Assembly (NCBI GenBank): GCA_022828595.1
Contig: JAKGHH010000008.1
Coordinates: 25,350,378 to 25,414,377, forward strand
Length of the DNA stretch: 64,000 nt
Direction: 5' to 3'
Source of the DNA: Nelumbo lutea
Lineage: Eukaryota > Streptophyta > Magnoliopsida > Proteales > Nelumbonaceae
The first letter of the stretch is position 1; every line of letters begins with the position of its first letter. The notes under the pieces were generated by a model, which was not told the DNA's origin, searched no databases, and saw only the letters and a program-made list of their open reading frames with translations. A program made the translations under genes and the position numbers. Below, piece after piece: positions 20,059 through 32,239 of the stretch.

Positions 20059-21380
20059 CTAAATCCTATGAAGACTAAACTGTAAACCCCTTAAATCCAT
20101 GGATCATAATGCCTTTTGGTTGGATTATGCATGTCCTCCCTCTCTTATTTTATTATTTCAGACAACTAAGAAGGTTGATGACTTGTCAACTTTGAAAATG
20201 TTCGTTTGGTAATGCTGACATATAGCCTATAAGCCATATGTTTGGTGAAAAATCTGCAGAGCACAAATTGATTGTGAGTCAGTCATTTGTAGCTGTCCGT
20301 TTGAATAACTTACCTACAGTGCTTAAGCAGCCAAATCAGCTTGGCTGAATCTTCAATTTAGCCCTCCCAATCCCAAAGAGGTCATGAATCTTCATTCATT
20401 TTCGTCAAATGCATTTTTCCATGTCCACGGACCTGTTCCAAGAACAGCTAGAATGTCAACTAGTTTGAACTTAGAACTTTGCATTTACATTCATATTCCC
20501 GGATTATGCTTTTTTTTTTTTTTCTCTTTCCTATGCCCACAATTTAATATCAAGGTACCATCCTCGGACAAAGGTTTCATTAAAACTCATTTTATTTGCA
20601 CTTGAAATTTCATTTGCTTAGGCTGCGTTTGGAAGAGGTGCACATGCTAGATCATTAATGTATTCTAGTTCGACTTTGCGCTTTACCGGAGTTTAGACTT
20701 AAAGGCAATCTGGACTCTAAAAAAATTTAAATTTTTTTAACCCACTCCGACTCCTCTCTACCTCTTCCCCTTCTCCCACTCCTCTTTCTTTTTCCCTCTT
20801 TCCTTTCTGCATCCTGCCACCTTTATCTAGGGGTTCAACTTGGGCGGGCCCTGCCTGAGCCCAAACTGGCCCAACCTAGAATTTTACACGGCCTGGGCTC
20901 GAGCCCAAGAAGTTGGATTTTTTATTTTTTTGGTCGGGCTTAGGCCTAGCCCTTAGGTAGTCTAAACTCGGTCTAAGCCTCGTCCAATTATATACATTTA
21001 TACATACCTATGTCTGTATATATAAATGTTGCATATATATTTACATATATATACATGCATATTTGTATATATAACATTTGTATAGATATTTTGCATACAT
21101 ATTTATATACATACATAAATATATGTATATATTTGCTTAAATACATTTACATATGTATAATTTTGGAGTGGGTTCATTAATCAATGCGGATTTGACCTAG
21201 GCTTGAGCCTAACCTGAGTGCATCAAATTATAGAGCGGGCTGGCTCGGGTTGGGAAAATCGTACTTGACCTCAGGCTTGGGCCTTAAACCCAAGTTTTAG
21301 GGTCAGGCCTGAGTTACCATAAACCCAGCCCAACCCACCTGACTTGCATCTCCACCTCTATCTTCTCCATTTCTTCCCTC
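20059..21380. other. Non-coding region with possible hAT-like element
   Basis: No gene seen. 20828-21360 begins TAGGGGTTCAACTTGGGCGG and ends CATCTCCACCTCTA, with GGGCTC/GAGCCC-rich ends and an AT-rich TATATACATAT middle. This layout is common in hAT-derived elements, but the 8-bp duplication is not evident. Mirrored at about 47450-48760. Confidence 0.45.
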
Positions 21381-21417
21381 TCACCGGCAAAGGACATGTT
21401 GGAATCTTAGTGAGCTT

Positions 21418-21600
21418 TTGCATACATGCGTTAAGGAAGCCAACTTCCATGAGGGTGGCTCTTTGGTTAAAGACGTCCATGTTGCAAAAGAAGCTCTGGC
21501 ACCAAAACCTGCTTCAACCTTGCCATTGTTTTTTGGGCTTGTTAAACGAGGCCTATCAATTGACTTGAACGAGCCTCCGCCTAGAGGAGTCAATTGGACT
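21418..21600 (+). pseudogene. Exon-like fragment with a DLNEPP motif
   Basis: An open stretch of about 60 codons with normal coding composition that ends KRGLSIDLNEPPPRG. DLNxxP is the core of the EAR repression motif found in many plant nuclear regulators. The parent gene is not identifiable. After the motif the sequence becomes a repeat with TTGGACTGGAT/ATCCAGTCCAA words, so the exon looks cut off. Mirrored on the minus strand at 47219-47401 with the same reading frame. Confidence 0.4.
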
Positions 21601-21784
21601 GGATTTGTCCAACCCGATCCAGTCCAATGTGAGTCCACTTACGAATGGAATGGACCTAATTCAGTCCAAATTCAATCTAATCCATTAAAGCATCCAATCC
21701 AAATTGAATGAATATAAAAAATTATATAAATAAAATATTAAATATATTAAAATGAAAAAATCTGAAAATTACAAAAATATACCC

Positions 21785-22440
21785 TTTTGGCATTGAAAAA
21801 ACACTTTTGTAAAAGTGCTTTCATAAAAGTATTTTGATATTTTTATAAAAGTGCTTTTGTAAAAGTACTTTTGCACAAGTGCTTTTGTATTATTTTTGTA
21901 GAAGTGCTTTTATAAAAGTACTTTCATAAATGTGCTTTTGTAAAAATGCTTTCGTAAATATGCTTTTATAAAAATACTTTCGTAGAAGTTTTTTATAAAA
22001 GTACTTTCATGAAAGTGCTTTCGTAAAAGTGGTTTCGTAAAACTTCTTTCATAAAAGTGCTTTTATAAGTGTTTTCGTAAAAGTGCTTCTACAAAGTGCT
22101 TCCATAAAAGTGCTTTTATAAAAGTACATCCATAAAATTGCTTTTGTAAATGTACTTTTATAAAAGTATTTCTGTAAAAGTACTTTTATAAAAGTACTTC
22201 CATAAAAGTTATTTTGTAAAAATGCTTTCATAAAAATGTTTTCATGTAAAAGTAATTTTGTAAAAGTGCCTTCATAAAAGTACTTTCATAAAAGTGCTTT
22301 TACTAAAGTGCTTTCATTAAAGTACTTTTGTAAAAGTGCTTTAAAAATATTTTTGTAAAAGTATTTTTCATAAAATTACTTTTATAAAAATGCTTTTATA
22401 AAAGTGTTTTAGTAAAATTGCTTTCATAAAAGTAATTTTA
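21785..22440. repeat. Palindromic AAAAGTACTTTT minisatellite (left arm)
   Basis: About 650 bp of short units built from AAAAGTGCTTTT and AAAAGTACTTTT separated by 3-4 bases (TAT, CAT, GTA). The core 12-mer AAAAGTACTTTT is its own reverse complement, so both strands look alike and many small hairpins are possible. It gives a meaningless open frame on the minus strand. Mirrored at 46380-47030. Confidence 0.9.
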
Positions 22441-23117
22441 TGCCGACTTCAATTTTGATTTGTTTCAAATTGGACAGGGTTAGACCTCATTATCAGATTA
22501 TTGGAAATTTGACTTGGTCTAATTCTTTTTGAAAGTTGACTTGGCCCAATTCAAACCAATAAGAATATGGACCGATTTATTTTGGATTGATAAAGTTTGG
22601 ATTGGAATGGATTCAATCCCAAACCAGTTGATTGACACCCCTACCTCTGCCCTTTACCATGATGTCTCCTTTGTACTTGAGATGAGAAAAAAAGGAAAAT
22701 ATAAGAAGAGAAATTATTTTTGCATTCATTGCTTGTTACTTTTGTTGTTTTGTTTTCCCTTCGATTTTTTAAGTAGGAAATGAGCAAATAAATATCACCT
22801 CATCAAGAACCAAATTGTAAATATATTGCACTTCTTCTTTACATGAAACAAAACAAGTTGGTTTTATTTTTCTTGTTCTTTCAATCTTATTCCTTTTGTT
22901 TGATCAACCGGCACCATCTTACCCTCTGATGTGTTCTTTGGTCGTTAAGTTCTGATGGCATATTCAAGGAAGCCTCTCTCTCGTGCATATTTATGAGTTT
23001 CACTCTATGTCTCTCTCCCTCTTTGGCACATATTTATGAGTTTCATAGACTTATTACATATTAGATAACATTTGAAATGAATTTTAATAATGACAGGAAG
23101 AGATTCATTTATTATTT
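22441..23117. other. Non-coding region
   Basis: 22450-22650 carries TTGGATTGGAATGGATTCAA-type words. With the similar words at 21590-21710 it flanks the minisatellite as imperfect inverted halves, so the minisatellite may be the middle of a transposon. The remainder has no recognised feature. Confidence 0.4.
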
Positions 23118-23559
23118 TTATTTCTCATGACCAACAATAATCAAATTCTCGATCGGGGCGTGAAGAGCGACGGAGAGGCTGATATCCTTGTTGGAAGGGA
23201 TAGAATCCATTGTATAGATGGCTGAGCCATGCTGGATTGTTGGGCGAAATTTCAAAAATATTTTATCCCTTTTGGGAACTGATTTCCCGATGTTTTGAGA
23301 AACAACATTTTTTTCAAATCGATCTTGCATTGAAACTAGACTATATTTGAAACCAAAACAAAAGGAGATTGTACTTGATATGGATACCACAAGCATAGAT
23401 CCTAAGGTGGAAGTTCATATCTAAATCAATCTTAAAACTAGCCTCCACTAAAGATGGCGCAATGTGTGGGCAAAGGCAATTCAGCAACACTATTTTCAAC
23501 AAAAATGCTATCCAACTTGCTTGGATCAATAGGAGTGCAAGCATGATGTTTTTCAACAT
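23118..23559 (-). pseudogene. Unidentified coding-like relic
   Basis: Two overlapping minus-strand frames. One contains CPHIAPSLVEASFKIDLDMN and FHLRIYACGIHIKYNLLL. The other contains RDKIFLKFRPTIQHGSAIYT and DISLSVALHAP. Alternating hydrophobic residues and the YACGIHIKY phrase recall the region after the LRRs in TIR-type resistance proteins, but I cannot confirm this. The segment is conserved in frame at 45260-45701 and, truncated, at 56176-56394. Confidence 0.3.
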
Positions 23560-25756
23560 TTTTCTTGCAAAAGCTAAAAGAAAAACTTATAAAAAATCGA
23601 TTCTTGAAAGCTTAGGTCGAAATAGGGTTTCTTGGAAGACTAGAGAGAACAAGAAAGTGAAATGACATAGCCTAGTTTGCCCTCTTCCATTTTATCTTTT
23701 TATGAAGCATTCTCCTAATCTAATTAAAAGATTATTCAAATCTGATTTAGATCTGAACTCTATTAAGAGATAATCCTTATCCTCTTAAGAGGATAGGTAC
23801 TCTATACCTAATACCAAACCTAGATTCGACCCAAAGCATATGACAACAGCTTAATTAATCTTATTAATTTGGGCGTTTGATACATTTTCTTCATAGGTCC
23901 ATGACCCTAAGTGTTGCATGGCCAATTTAGGCCTAATATTGTATGGCGTGGAACCCCACAATGGTCTCACATAAGTCTACATGGTTTTGGTCCCACCTCT
24001 AAAAGAGGCTAGGCCAAATTCACTGCATAGGGCAGTGAACCCCTAAACCAATTAGCACTGGTTCAATTTGATCCCACCATTTATACCTAAATGATCATTG
24101 GACCCAAGGATAATGGACCTATGTGAGACAAAGCTTATTAAGTAATCAGGCATGTAATATTCTCTTACATTTAACCTCTCGGCCCATAATGATCAAAATA
24201 CTTCCCAATAGGGAACGACCTCTATCTTAGTTGCAAGGTGTAGTGCCACACTCTCTATTTGGATGGATCTTGGGATTAAAACCTTTTGCATACATTTTTT
24301 CATAAAATAATAGTATATATAATGTATAAATACATTTTGCAAAATTAGATTTCAAACACAAGTAAAATCCACTACCGACAATTTAGGTTTCCATCAGACA
24401 GAGTGTAAACCCTGATGTTCACTTTGTCTGACAAAGGGTTCATCCTATCACTATGATCACCCACTTAGATTAATTCTTGAACTGCCCCAACATACATAAG
24501 TATTTGACCCTTGATGGATCTCACTAGTTAGGTTATGTGTAATTTTATAATATTGCCCATCTATCTCCAAGGTCTAGGGCATAACTAAAAATCAGTCGGG
24601 TTTCAATGTTTCTTCCAAACACTCACTACTTATGCTTGGGGTCTAATCCTAATAGTTGAGACAAGCTGCTACAACTACTTGGCAACACACTAATGTTAGC
24701 TGGGTCAAAATAAACTCTCAAATTTTTTCTAATGACTATGAATATTTTAAACTAACACGAGTTTCTTAAGTATTCAATTTAAGGGATAATACACAGAAAC
24801 ATACCAATATTATCATGAAACAACAATATACTTTATTCATTTACAAATAAATGTTAATGTATAACATTCTAATTGGAGCTAAGGACTTACATTGTCTAAC
24901 ACTCTCTCTCCCCAGTTGCTCAACTGTGGACAATTTTGCTCCACTAACGCTTTTTACAATATCGAAAACAACATCTAGGTTTATTTCCATGCTAGTGATT
25001 TTATCTATGAGTAAAAAATCTCTCCCTTAATATAGTATCCATGTCCAAAGGAAGAACGTGCAATTCATGATTTTGTCAGATGATTTGTTTTTTTTTTTTT
25101 TTTTTTATGCTGCCCACTCATCCAGGAAGAATGCGGTAGGGAAGAGAATAGAGAGGGATTGAGGGGTGGTGGAGAGAGAGGGGAAATTAAATTATATTTG
25201 ATTAAAGCTTGGAGTCTAGACTATAGGGCTGGATTCCATTAGTTTCAAATTCTTTTGGGAGCGAGTGACATGTATAGAAAATTTCTGTTCCTAGGGTACA
25301 AACGAGAAATGAAAAAAAAAAAAAAAAAGACAAAGATAAGATAAGAAATTAGATTCTGAAAGAATAAGAGGAACCAAATGATACAATCACTTGGCCCTAG
25401 TATTTGGATTACATCAATGAGAGATAAGATTGACTTCAGATACAACAAGGAAACTAATGAGATAAATTGATAAATTCCAACACAAATAAACTGATAAATT
25501 CCAACACATCATGGGGTCCTCATGCACATGTCATCTAACATGCCCCCTTCAAGCGAATAGTTACGCCAGAACATGAAGCTTGAGCTTTGACCACTAAAAG
25601 CATGAACCACTAAACGGTTTAGTAAAAACATCTGCTACTTGATCTCTCGAAGATACAAACTGCACATGAGTTCTCTTGCTAAGTACTAAATCCTGTAAGA
25701 AGTGGATACCTACTTCTATATGTTGTGTTTTGGCATGGAAGATAGGATTAGAAGCC
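23168..25756 (-). repeat. Triplicated 2.6-kb segment, left-arm copy
   Basis: This stretch occurs three times: here (inverted), at 43065-45661 in the right arm, and at 53974-56566 just beyond the right arm. It covers the unidentified relic at 23118-23559, about 1.6 kb without a recognised gene (23670-25270, which contains a poly-T run near 25090) and the 3' end of a copia element. Confidence 0.95.
25271..25540 (-). mobile_element. 3' LTR of a Ty1/copia remnant (left arm)
   Basis: Read on the minus strand it starts TGTTAGATGACATGTGC and ends TTCTATACA, about 270 bp. It is preceded by a polypurine tract GAAGGGGGCA (25541 onward) and the end of the copia polyprotein. No matching 5' LTR lies in the window. 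Confidence 0.7.
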
Positions 25757-26130
25757 AAAATGGTTGCTCTCATGTTGTTACACCAAATTATTGATGCTTG
25801 TGGCAATTTGATTACCAGATCATCAAGAAGAGTTCTTAGTTATAGGATTTCAATGGCTAGGTTGGCACAAGCTCGATATTCTGACTTTGTAATTGAGCAT
25901 GCCACAATTGCTTTTTTCTTGGAACTCCATGTTCTGACTTTGTAAGTGACCTAATAAGAAGATTGCATGCCCACTTGTAGATCTTTTGTCATCTAATCAC
26001 CTGGCTTAGTGAGCATGTAAGAATGCTTGTAAGGAGAATAGGCCTGGGGTAGAAGCAAAGAACAACCCATGATTTATAGTACCTTTCAAGTAGCGCAAAA
26101 TATGCTTAACTGTAAAATGCTAGCCATAAA
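25541..26130 (-). pseudogene. Ty1/copia RNase H end (left arm)
   Basis: C-terminal part of a copia polyprotein: ILRYLKGTINHGLFFAS, then a broken linker, LPQASIIWCNNMRATILASN, HIEVGIHFLQDLV and VQFVSSRDQVADVFTKPFS. These are hallmark phrases of the copia RNase H end (ADxxTKP). Upstream reverse transcriptase and integrase are missing and frames shift, so it is a 5'-truncated dead copy. Mirrored at 42690-43280. Confidence 0.88.
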
Positions 26131-26976
26131 TCCATTCTGTCTCAAATAATGACTCAGTTGTGGAGATGGTCACTTACTGTACACTCTCGAGTACTACATT
26201 CAATAGTGTTTCATGATCACCGACTGATATGCATATGCATTGTTGGCACCAATTTTAATTGGCATTTGGGAATCATTTGTCTTATAGCAAGTTTCAAGTT
26301 TTAAGAGTTTGTCATGAGAAAAGTTGTTGTATGGTTATGCACCGTTTATGTGTTCATAGAGAATTGGATTAATGAGGAGCTTTGACAAGAGAAAACAATC
26401 AGATTGTCGACGTAAAAAACAGAAATCTCACTTGGACACAGTTGTAATAATTTAATAACCATCGGTCACACAAATTCATAATGTCACATGTCTATTTAAT
26501 GGGATAAGATTTGAAGGTGGTTAGTGGGTAAGTAAAATAAGTTATTAATAACGTATAGTAATTTGATTTTCTATAATTGTTTGTGAAACGTAATACTGCT
26601 TGTGTTCAATGCCTTATTTGTGTTGTGTTGGGGGGGAGTTAGTTAACTAGAGAGTCATGGTAATTTGAGAGTTAATTGGAGTCTATATTATCGTTTTGTA
26701 AATATCGTTTTGAGCATTAATTGAAGAATTTTATTCTGAACCATTTGGTTTTTATCGGAGGTCTCTCATCTCCCTCGAAGTAGACGAAATTCACGTTACA
26801 TCCCTAACCGGGATCGTGACAGAAAACCTTAACAAAAAGAAAAAAAAAACTGTCATCCATAAAGCTCATTGGATCACCAGTTCACCGGTTGAAGCGTCTG
26901 TTCTGATCCAAATCTCACAGCACTGAGAGAGACAGTAATTCGAAATAAATGATTTCGATTGTGATAATTACTAGAA
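26131..26976. other. Non-coding region
   Basis: No recognised gene. AT-rich with a run of G near 26630. Mirrored at about 41845-42690. Confidence 0.5.
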
Positions 26977-27183
26977 CTATTGCTGCAATGGATTCAAATG
27001 TAATTTCTCTTTGACACATGTACACCACAGCCAGGTATATGACAAAACATGTGAAGTTTCAAATGTAATTCGTAGAAGAGGACAACCATTGATTTTGATT
27101 TTAAGTTTGGAGGGGAGTCTCCTTTCCAGCAACATCACAAGCCTTGGAGCCTTGGAGCATTGTGAATCTGCATTAATTTGCAA
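26977..27183 (-). pseudogene. LRR C-terminal fragment (left arm)
   Basis: Reads APRLVMLLERRLPSKLKI followed by NGCPLLR, the last LRR of a CNL protein. It matches the pattern in the larger LRR relics but is isolated by about 2 kb. It may be a separate NLR remnant or a displaced exon. The mirror copy at 41638-41844 differs by a few residues (KIKIKGCPLL). Confidence 0.65.
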
Positions 27184-28977
27184 TGAAAATTATGGATAGA
27201 AAGCTCAAAAGGTCTCCCTCACTAGAATTGATTAAGAAAATGCATGATTGTGTATCCTGCTTTATGTTCACATATATATATCCTCAGAAATCACCCTTCA
27301 AACAACGATTCTAAAATTACAAATTCATCAGAATTACTTTTCTGAAAGGATACAACAGTAGTAGACAATAATGGTGGAAATGATGTTGAACTAATTCTCT
27401 GAAAGCAGGCCAAACACAGTCATAGTCACATGTATAAGAAAGGAATTGAATTGTATAGCTACCATATTGGGCACAAAGCTCTTCCCTACTAATCTCACCA
27501 ATCTCAAACCATTGCTTGGTTAAAAAAGTATAATTTCAAGTCATCTTAGTTTCCAAAGCAATCTTAATTAGTCTCAAGCATCTACCAGGCCTACAAGGTT
27601 TGAGTAATCACGAGTATGAAGACAAGATACAGAGGATCAACAATCTGTTACAAGGTTTTAGTTAAAAACTATGCAGTCAAGTCAACTAGTATTAGATAGT
27701 TGTATTTTGAGAATTTTAAATTGTACCCATAAGGCATCTTTAAATAAAAAATAATGTGAATCCGTTACCACCATTAAAATCAAATTAACATCAAATGAAA
27801 CTTACATCGCTAAGCAAACAAAAATCTTACATTTTATCAAAAATTACAAATGCCAGGATATTGAATTATATGATATGAAAGAAAATCAATATTAAGAAAT
27901 AAATTTGGATAGTTTATCATTGAGGAAAGAAACCTGAATGCTATCTCATAGATACATGTGAGCAACATATTAAAATCCCGGCAAAGTGAAATCTCGATGT
28001 AGGGCAGCCAGCGCACAAGGCTCCCCCAATGCAGGGTCAGGCGATTTGGGATCTCCTGCCAATAAAACACGTTCCAACCACCTATCAACATGATCTGATA
28101 CCGCCCATCTCACCATGAGACTGGGAACCACCATGTATGAAATGTACAGTGTCAGATTGTGTTGATATTGTGTTGGAAGTGTTTTGTTGGCAGGTGATCC
28201 AAATTCCTTGGGTGAGATATGGGTATTGCTGTTTCCCTCGTCACCCAGGTCGGAATGGAGCGAACCAACCTTTGCACCAAGGCCCACCTTGGAAGTGAAA
28301 TCTTGATGCCAGTGCCTTCAAATTGATGAAACTCGACCATGGCTTAACAATTAAAGCTGGAAGGTTCAGTACTTCATCAGTTCATCTCCAAATGTAAAAT
28401 TTGCCCTCATTTTTCAATGAAGTCATATATAAGGAAAAATGGTCAATATGAGGTGGGATCTAGGTTAAGAGATCTATAGAAAATACAACTTTTGCTACCT
28501 TTGGTTTGAAGGAAAAGTTAGAGAAAAGAAGGGAAAAGTCGGACCCTTCAAACCAAACACAGCCTTAAATATTTCTCTTTACCCCACATGCGATAGCTAG
28601 ACAAAAGAAAACATTGATTTTAGGAAGAAAGTAGTTTAATTAGTAGAGAAAAAAAAATTCCTTGAATGCAGAGAAAATAGAAAGAAAACTCACCTCATGC
28701 CATAGAAAAGAACTTGTTTCTTTTGGGGGCAGAGAATAAGGAAATGGAAGAATAAATATAGTTTTTTGTCGAGAAAAAAAGTTCAAAAAACAAATTTTCA
28801 GCTTTGAAATGAATGGCCTCTGATTAAATATAATAAGTATATGACAAAAAGTAAAATAATATACAGAGTTGTAAAAATGCAGAAATAATGTAGTGCAAAT
28901 AACAATCCATTTAACTACTACCAAAAATTTCTTTCACAAAAAGTTAAGAGATGAGGAAAAGAAAGTGAAGAAATGAA
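27184..28977. other. Downstream region of the LRR pseudogene, no confirmed gene
   Basis: Two open frames overlap on the minus strand at 27970-28340 (one with EGTGIKISLPRWALVQRLVR). They are conserved in the mirror at 40481-40851 but resemble no protein I know, and may be untranslated exons of the LRR gene. A short inverted repeat (GGTTTGAAGG ... CCTTCAAACC) at about 28500-28556 is a MITE trace. Confidence 0.4.
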
Positions 28978-29204
28978 AGCAAATAAGCAAGAGAAAACAA
29001 GAAGATGAGAAACCTGATTACTGCTTTGACATAAATCAACAAGAATCCCCTGTTTGCGGTCATTGTAGAAGTGAGGCATCACCATGAAAGCTGTGTACTT
29101 GTGAAAGAGGGGACTCGGCAGAACACAAAATATAAATGGTCACTGGGGAGCATGCAACGCTGTTATATCATCCATATTTTTGTAGTCAACTTTACCACCA
29201 TAAG
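28978..29204 (-). other. 3' untranslated exon and intron start of the LRR relic
   Basis: After the stop, the minus strand carries a segment ending AAAGCAGTAATCAG followed by GTTTCTC, like a 5' splice site. The same structure (ending AGCAATCAG, then GTTCTTCC) follows the CNL relic at 5122-5317, which suggests a family-conserved 3' UTR intron. Confidence 0.4.
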
Positions 29205-30691
29205 TTACCCATCAAGGTTCAAATAACGCATTGGAATTTGGATGAATACGTAATCAATCTGTATCAAGGGAATGTGCGCTATCTTGGGCCAATCTCTCCC
29301 TTTATTCTTTCTGTAAGATTTGCTTAAAAGAGGACAACCAATGATTATAAGATCCTGAAGTTGAGTGGGGAGTCCGGCTTCCGGCAAGGGTGCGAACCTC
29401 GGAGAATTACAAATCACCAAGGACATAAGAGATGTAGGCAGTTTCCAATCCTCGTCTTCTGGAAAGGACGTACAATCATTGATGCCCAACGATTCTAGAC
29501 GTGTAAGCTGGTGCAAGCCAACACCCTCGGGTGGGAGGAGTTCCCTGTCGTCCTCACCGCATCCGCTGATTTCGAGACGAACTAGTCCGGTTGGCAACCC
29601 CCCAGTTGGAAAGGCCGTTAAGCGAGGGCATCGTAGTATTCTTAAATCTTCAAGAGATGTGATGTTGTGCATACCTGGAAGAAGGGATTTGAGTTGCTTA
29701 CACTCTTCTATCAAAAGTTCACTCAACTTAGTTGGCAATACTCTTTGAGAAAATGCCATTAGGCGAGGACATCGGACGATTGTAATCTCTCTAAGATTTG
29801 TGAATAAGTTGTTCATCTCCTCTGGTAGGGATTCCAATCGTTCACAATTTTTTATGTGCAATTTTGTCAAGGAAGGAATGGGGTGGTTGAAGTTGTTCTC
29901 TCTTGGGGCAGTCATATATCTCAAGGCCTTCTAACCAAGGGAAAAGTGGTTGAAGTTGTTGAGCATAAAAAGAAGAGGAGGAGGATGCTTGTTGTAGGCC
30001 AGGATCAACTTCCATTTCCACTTGGTCCATCTTTCACCAATATACCCCTTGATTATGAGTTCATTTAGCTTCCTATCATCTTTCTGTGGTGGAAGAAGAG
30101 ACTCGATCACTTGTTGGGCCACAGCTGCCGCTCCTTCTCCATGTCCAGAGAAGTCATTATAATCCCACTCTAATGTAAGACGATGGGTGTTGTTCATCAT
30201 GATAATGACATTTGCAATGTCGTCGGTGGCTGCAAGATTCTCTAACCCTAAAATCATAAGATTACTTGCCTCGATGCACTTAGCATAAAACTTCAAGTCA
30301 TCTGCAACTCCATCCTTACCGCTTTCTCTCCCCGCGCCCGTGGGATTAATATTCTACACTTATAGTTGCCCATCTTGATAAGTCGAGTGTTAACAAGGCT
30401 GCTACGTAAGTTGTTAGATAATTCCTCAATATAGTTGAAGCCCTCAAGTAGCAATGTTTGTAAATGGTAGAGTCTGCAAACTGATTTCGGTAGTCTCCTA
30501 ATGTTAGTACAGGAGAGGTCAAGGAATCTTAACAATTTTAAGTTGCCGATGGAATCTGATAACCCAACATCTCCCAGGTGAAGATAGCGCAAGCTCAATA
30601 CACGTAAACACCTCCATGTATTAAATATATCACCATGCTTTGCTACAAGGCCTGGCAAGAATCTTTTCTGTGAAAACAAATAAGAACGCAT
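29205..30691 (-). pseudogene. LRR half of a CNL resistance gene (left arm)
   Basis: Leucine-rich repeats of a plant NLR. It starts MRSYLFSQKRFLPGLVAKH, then LRVLSLRYLHLGDVGLSDSI, LLRFLDLSCTNIRRLP and LQTLLLEGFNYIEELS, and finishes PRFAPLPEAGLPTQL, IIGCPLLSKSYRKNKGRDW. The coiled coil and NB-ARC domains are absent; a transposon-rich segment lies upstream. The frame breaks near 30296: the left arm has one A fewer than the right in GAGAGAAA. It breaks again near 29930, where a short block differs from the right arm. Between them, 29931-30296 is open in another frame. Unlike the right arm, the C-terminal frame is open to the stop (YLNLDG). Non-functional. Confidence 0.88.
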
Positions 30692-30714
30692 CTTTCTGGC
30701 AAGATGTCTTTCGG

Positions 30715-31214
30715 TGACTAGATCTATCTTTTCCCAACCAAACGGGAAATGACAAAAAAATGGGCTGCCAAACTTCTAAAAGACCAACAGCCTATGCGAA
30801 AAGACACACCAAACGGGGCCTTACTATGTCTTTTGACTGTCTGAGGTGCTATTCGGTACTGTTTTCATCTCATGGATGGACCATTTCGGTCCACGCCATG
30901 GGATGAAAGTAGTGTTCGGTTCACTGTGGACGGGACCAGTTGACACTATCTTGTGAACCAGTCCTGTCCACACCTTAATTTCTCGGCAACAACTTCTTCT
31001 CATAGATGGATTTCTTCCATGGGTTGCCTTTGATAATGTGTTTCACACACAGTAAAAGAACGAACGACAGCAGAAAAAGAATGAACGAACAAACGACAGT
31101 CTTGAATTTTCTTCTCATTTGAGCTCTTGTTGAACACCTTGCATATCACCCATTCGTTCTGTAAATGAACGAACTACATCAGAAAAAGAACTCATCAAGG
31201 ACCACACAATAACA
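30715..31214. other. MITE-like DNA between LRR and NAC relics
   Basis: Contains CCAAACGGGAAATGAC, CCAAACGGGGCC and a zone starting GAGGTGCTATTCGGTACTG with GGTCCACGCC/GGACGGGACC words. No gene. Mirrored at about 37610-38110. Confidence 0.45.
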
Positions 31215-31830
31215 TTGTCGATCAACATCGAAAAGAAGAAAATTGAAAGAAAAGCAGAGGAAGGGCTCTCCACTCTACCTTGGCTGATTTTGGTAGGTTG
31301 GACAAAGAGAATTTTCCCTCTAGCCTATATTTGTGCACGACCCAATTGGTTTTTTCTCCTTTTGGAGTTCTTCCTCTATAGAAAATCAGAGTTTGCTTCA
31401 TTCCAACTAGTGTTTTCCCCTCTGTAAATCTCCTTGTCCTTTCCTGTAGCTTTCCAGTCACCAACTTCAGTAGCTTTGTTCGTCCTCAAACCAGTTGGGT
31501 ATTTTCTGCCTTTAACGCAGAAGAAGTACCACTCCTCTCCCATTTTTGCTCTCCCTTTATTCAACAAAACACAAATTTTAAAGTTAAAATGTAATTCAGG
31601 AACAAACATAGAAGAGAGGGACAAAATCTGTTTCAAATGACTTATATGGCATATTCCAAGGTTCACACTTCTTCGAGTCCACCTCTCCAATTGCTATAGC
31701 ATAGAAGTTGTTGTCGACCACTTCTTGGACAAGTAGTGAGTTATAAGCTCTTCATTGGTGGGGTGGAATCTGAAACCCGGAGGCAAATCAATCTACTCAT
31801 CTTCCATATTAAGCCCAGAGACATTTTCCA
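31215..31830 (-). pseudogene. NAC-domain transcription factor, broken (left arm)
   Basis: NAC proteins are plant DNA-binding regulators. Exon 1 (about 31805-31645) reads [19 protein letters not shown], then AIAIGEVD and CEPWNMPY. A retained intron of about 115 bp sits where NAC genes usually have their first intron. Exon 2 (from about 31560) reads [40 protein letters not shown], and in a shifted frame [45 protein letters not shown]. Breaks: a TAG four codons after the presumed ATG (MEDE-stop-IDLPPG), and one extra G in GAGGGGAAAA that shifts exon 2. Both are shared with the right arm, so they predate the duplication. The C-terminal activation region is missing. Confidence 0.88.
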
Positions 31831-32239
31831 CTCCTGCTTACAATCTTTTCCTCAGAAGCCACAGAGATTTTTTCCTAGAACTGATATTGGTTTTGACCCC
31901 AAGCACTAACTCTATTTCTTAAAAAAACCCAATTTCTGAGACCGGGATTGGTGAATAAACTATAAATTTCAAATGAATTCTAATCAAGCAGCCCTACTTT
32001 TTGTTATTATGTTTGCATTGCAACTAGTAAGGAATAAGTGAATTATTAGCTTGCATAAGTCGTTAGATGTCATGCTTATCTTACAAAATATTTCTCGTAT
32101 CAATTGTTTACATATTATTTTTAATATTTTTGTCAATAAAATATTAATCGTCTTACTTAATTCTTTAAATATTTATGTTTTTAATGTTTTTATCAATGAA
32201 ATAATATTTTTTAATTATTTTACTATTGTTTTATAAAAA

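Noticed and set aside
27970..28340. Two overlapping 62-105-codon frames as new genes
   Set aside because: They are conserved between arms only because the arms are recent copies. No motif is recognised, and they lie in the presumed 3' UTR of an LRR pseudogene.
29365..29748. 127-codon plus-strand frame over the LRR relic (and mirror 39075-39458)
   Set aside because: The opposite strand encodes clear leucine-rich repeats; this frame is its antisense shadow.
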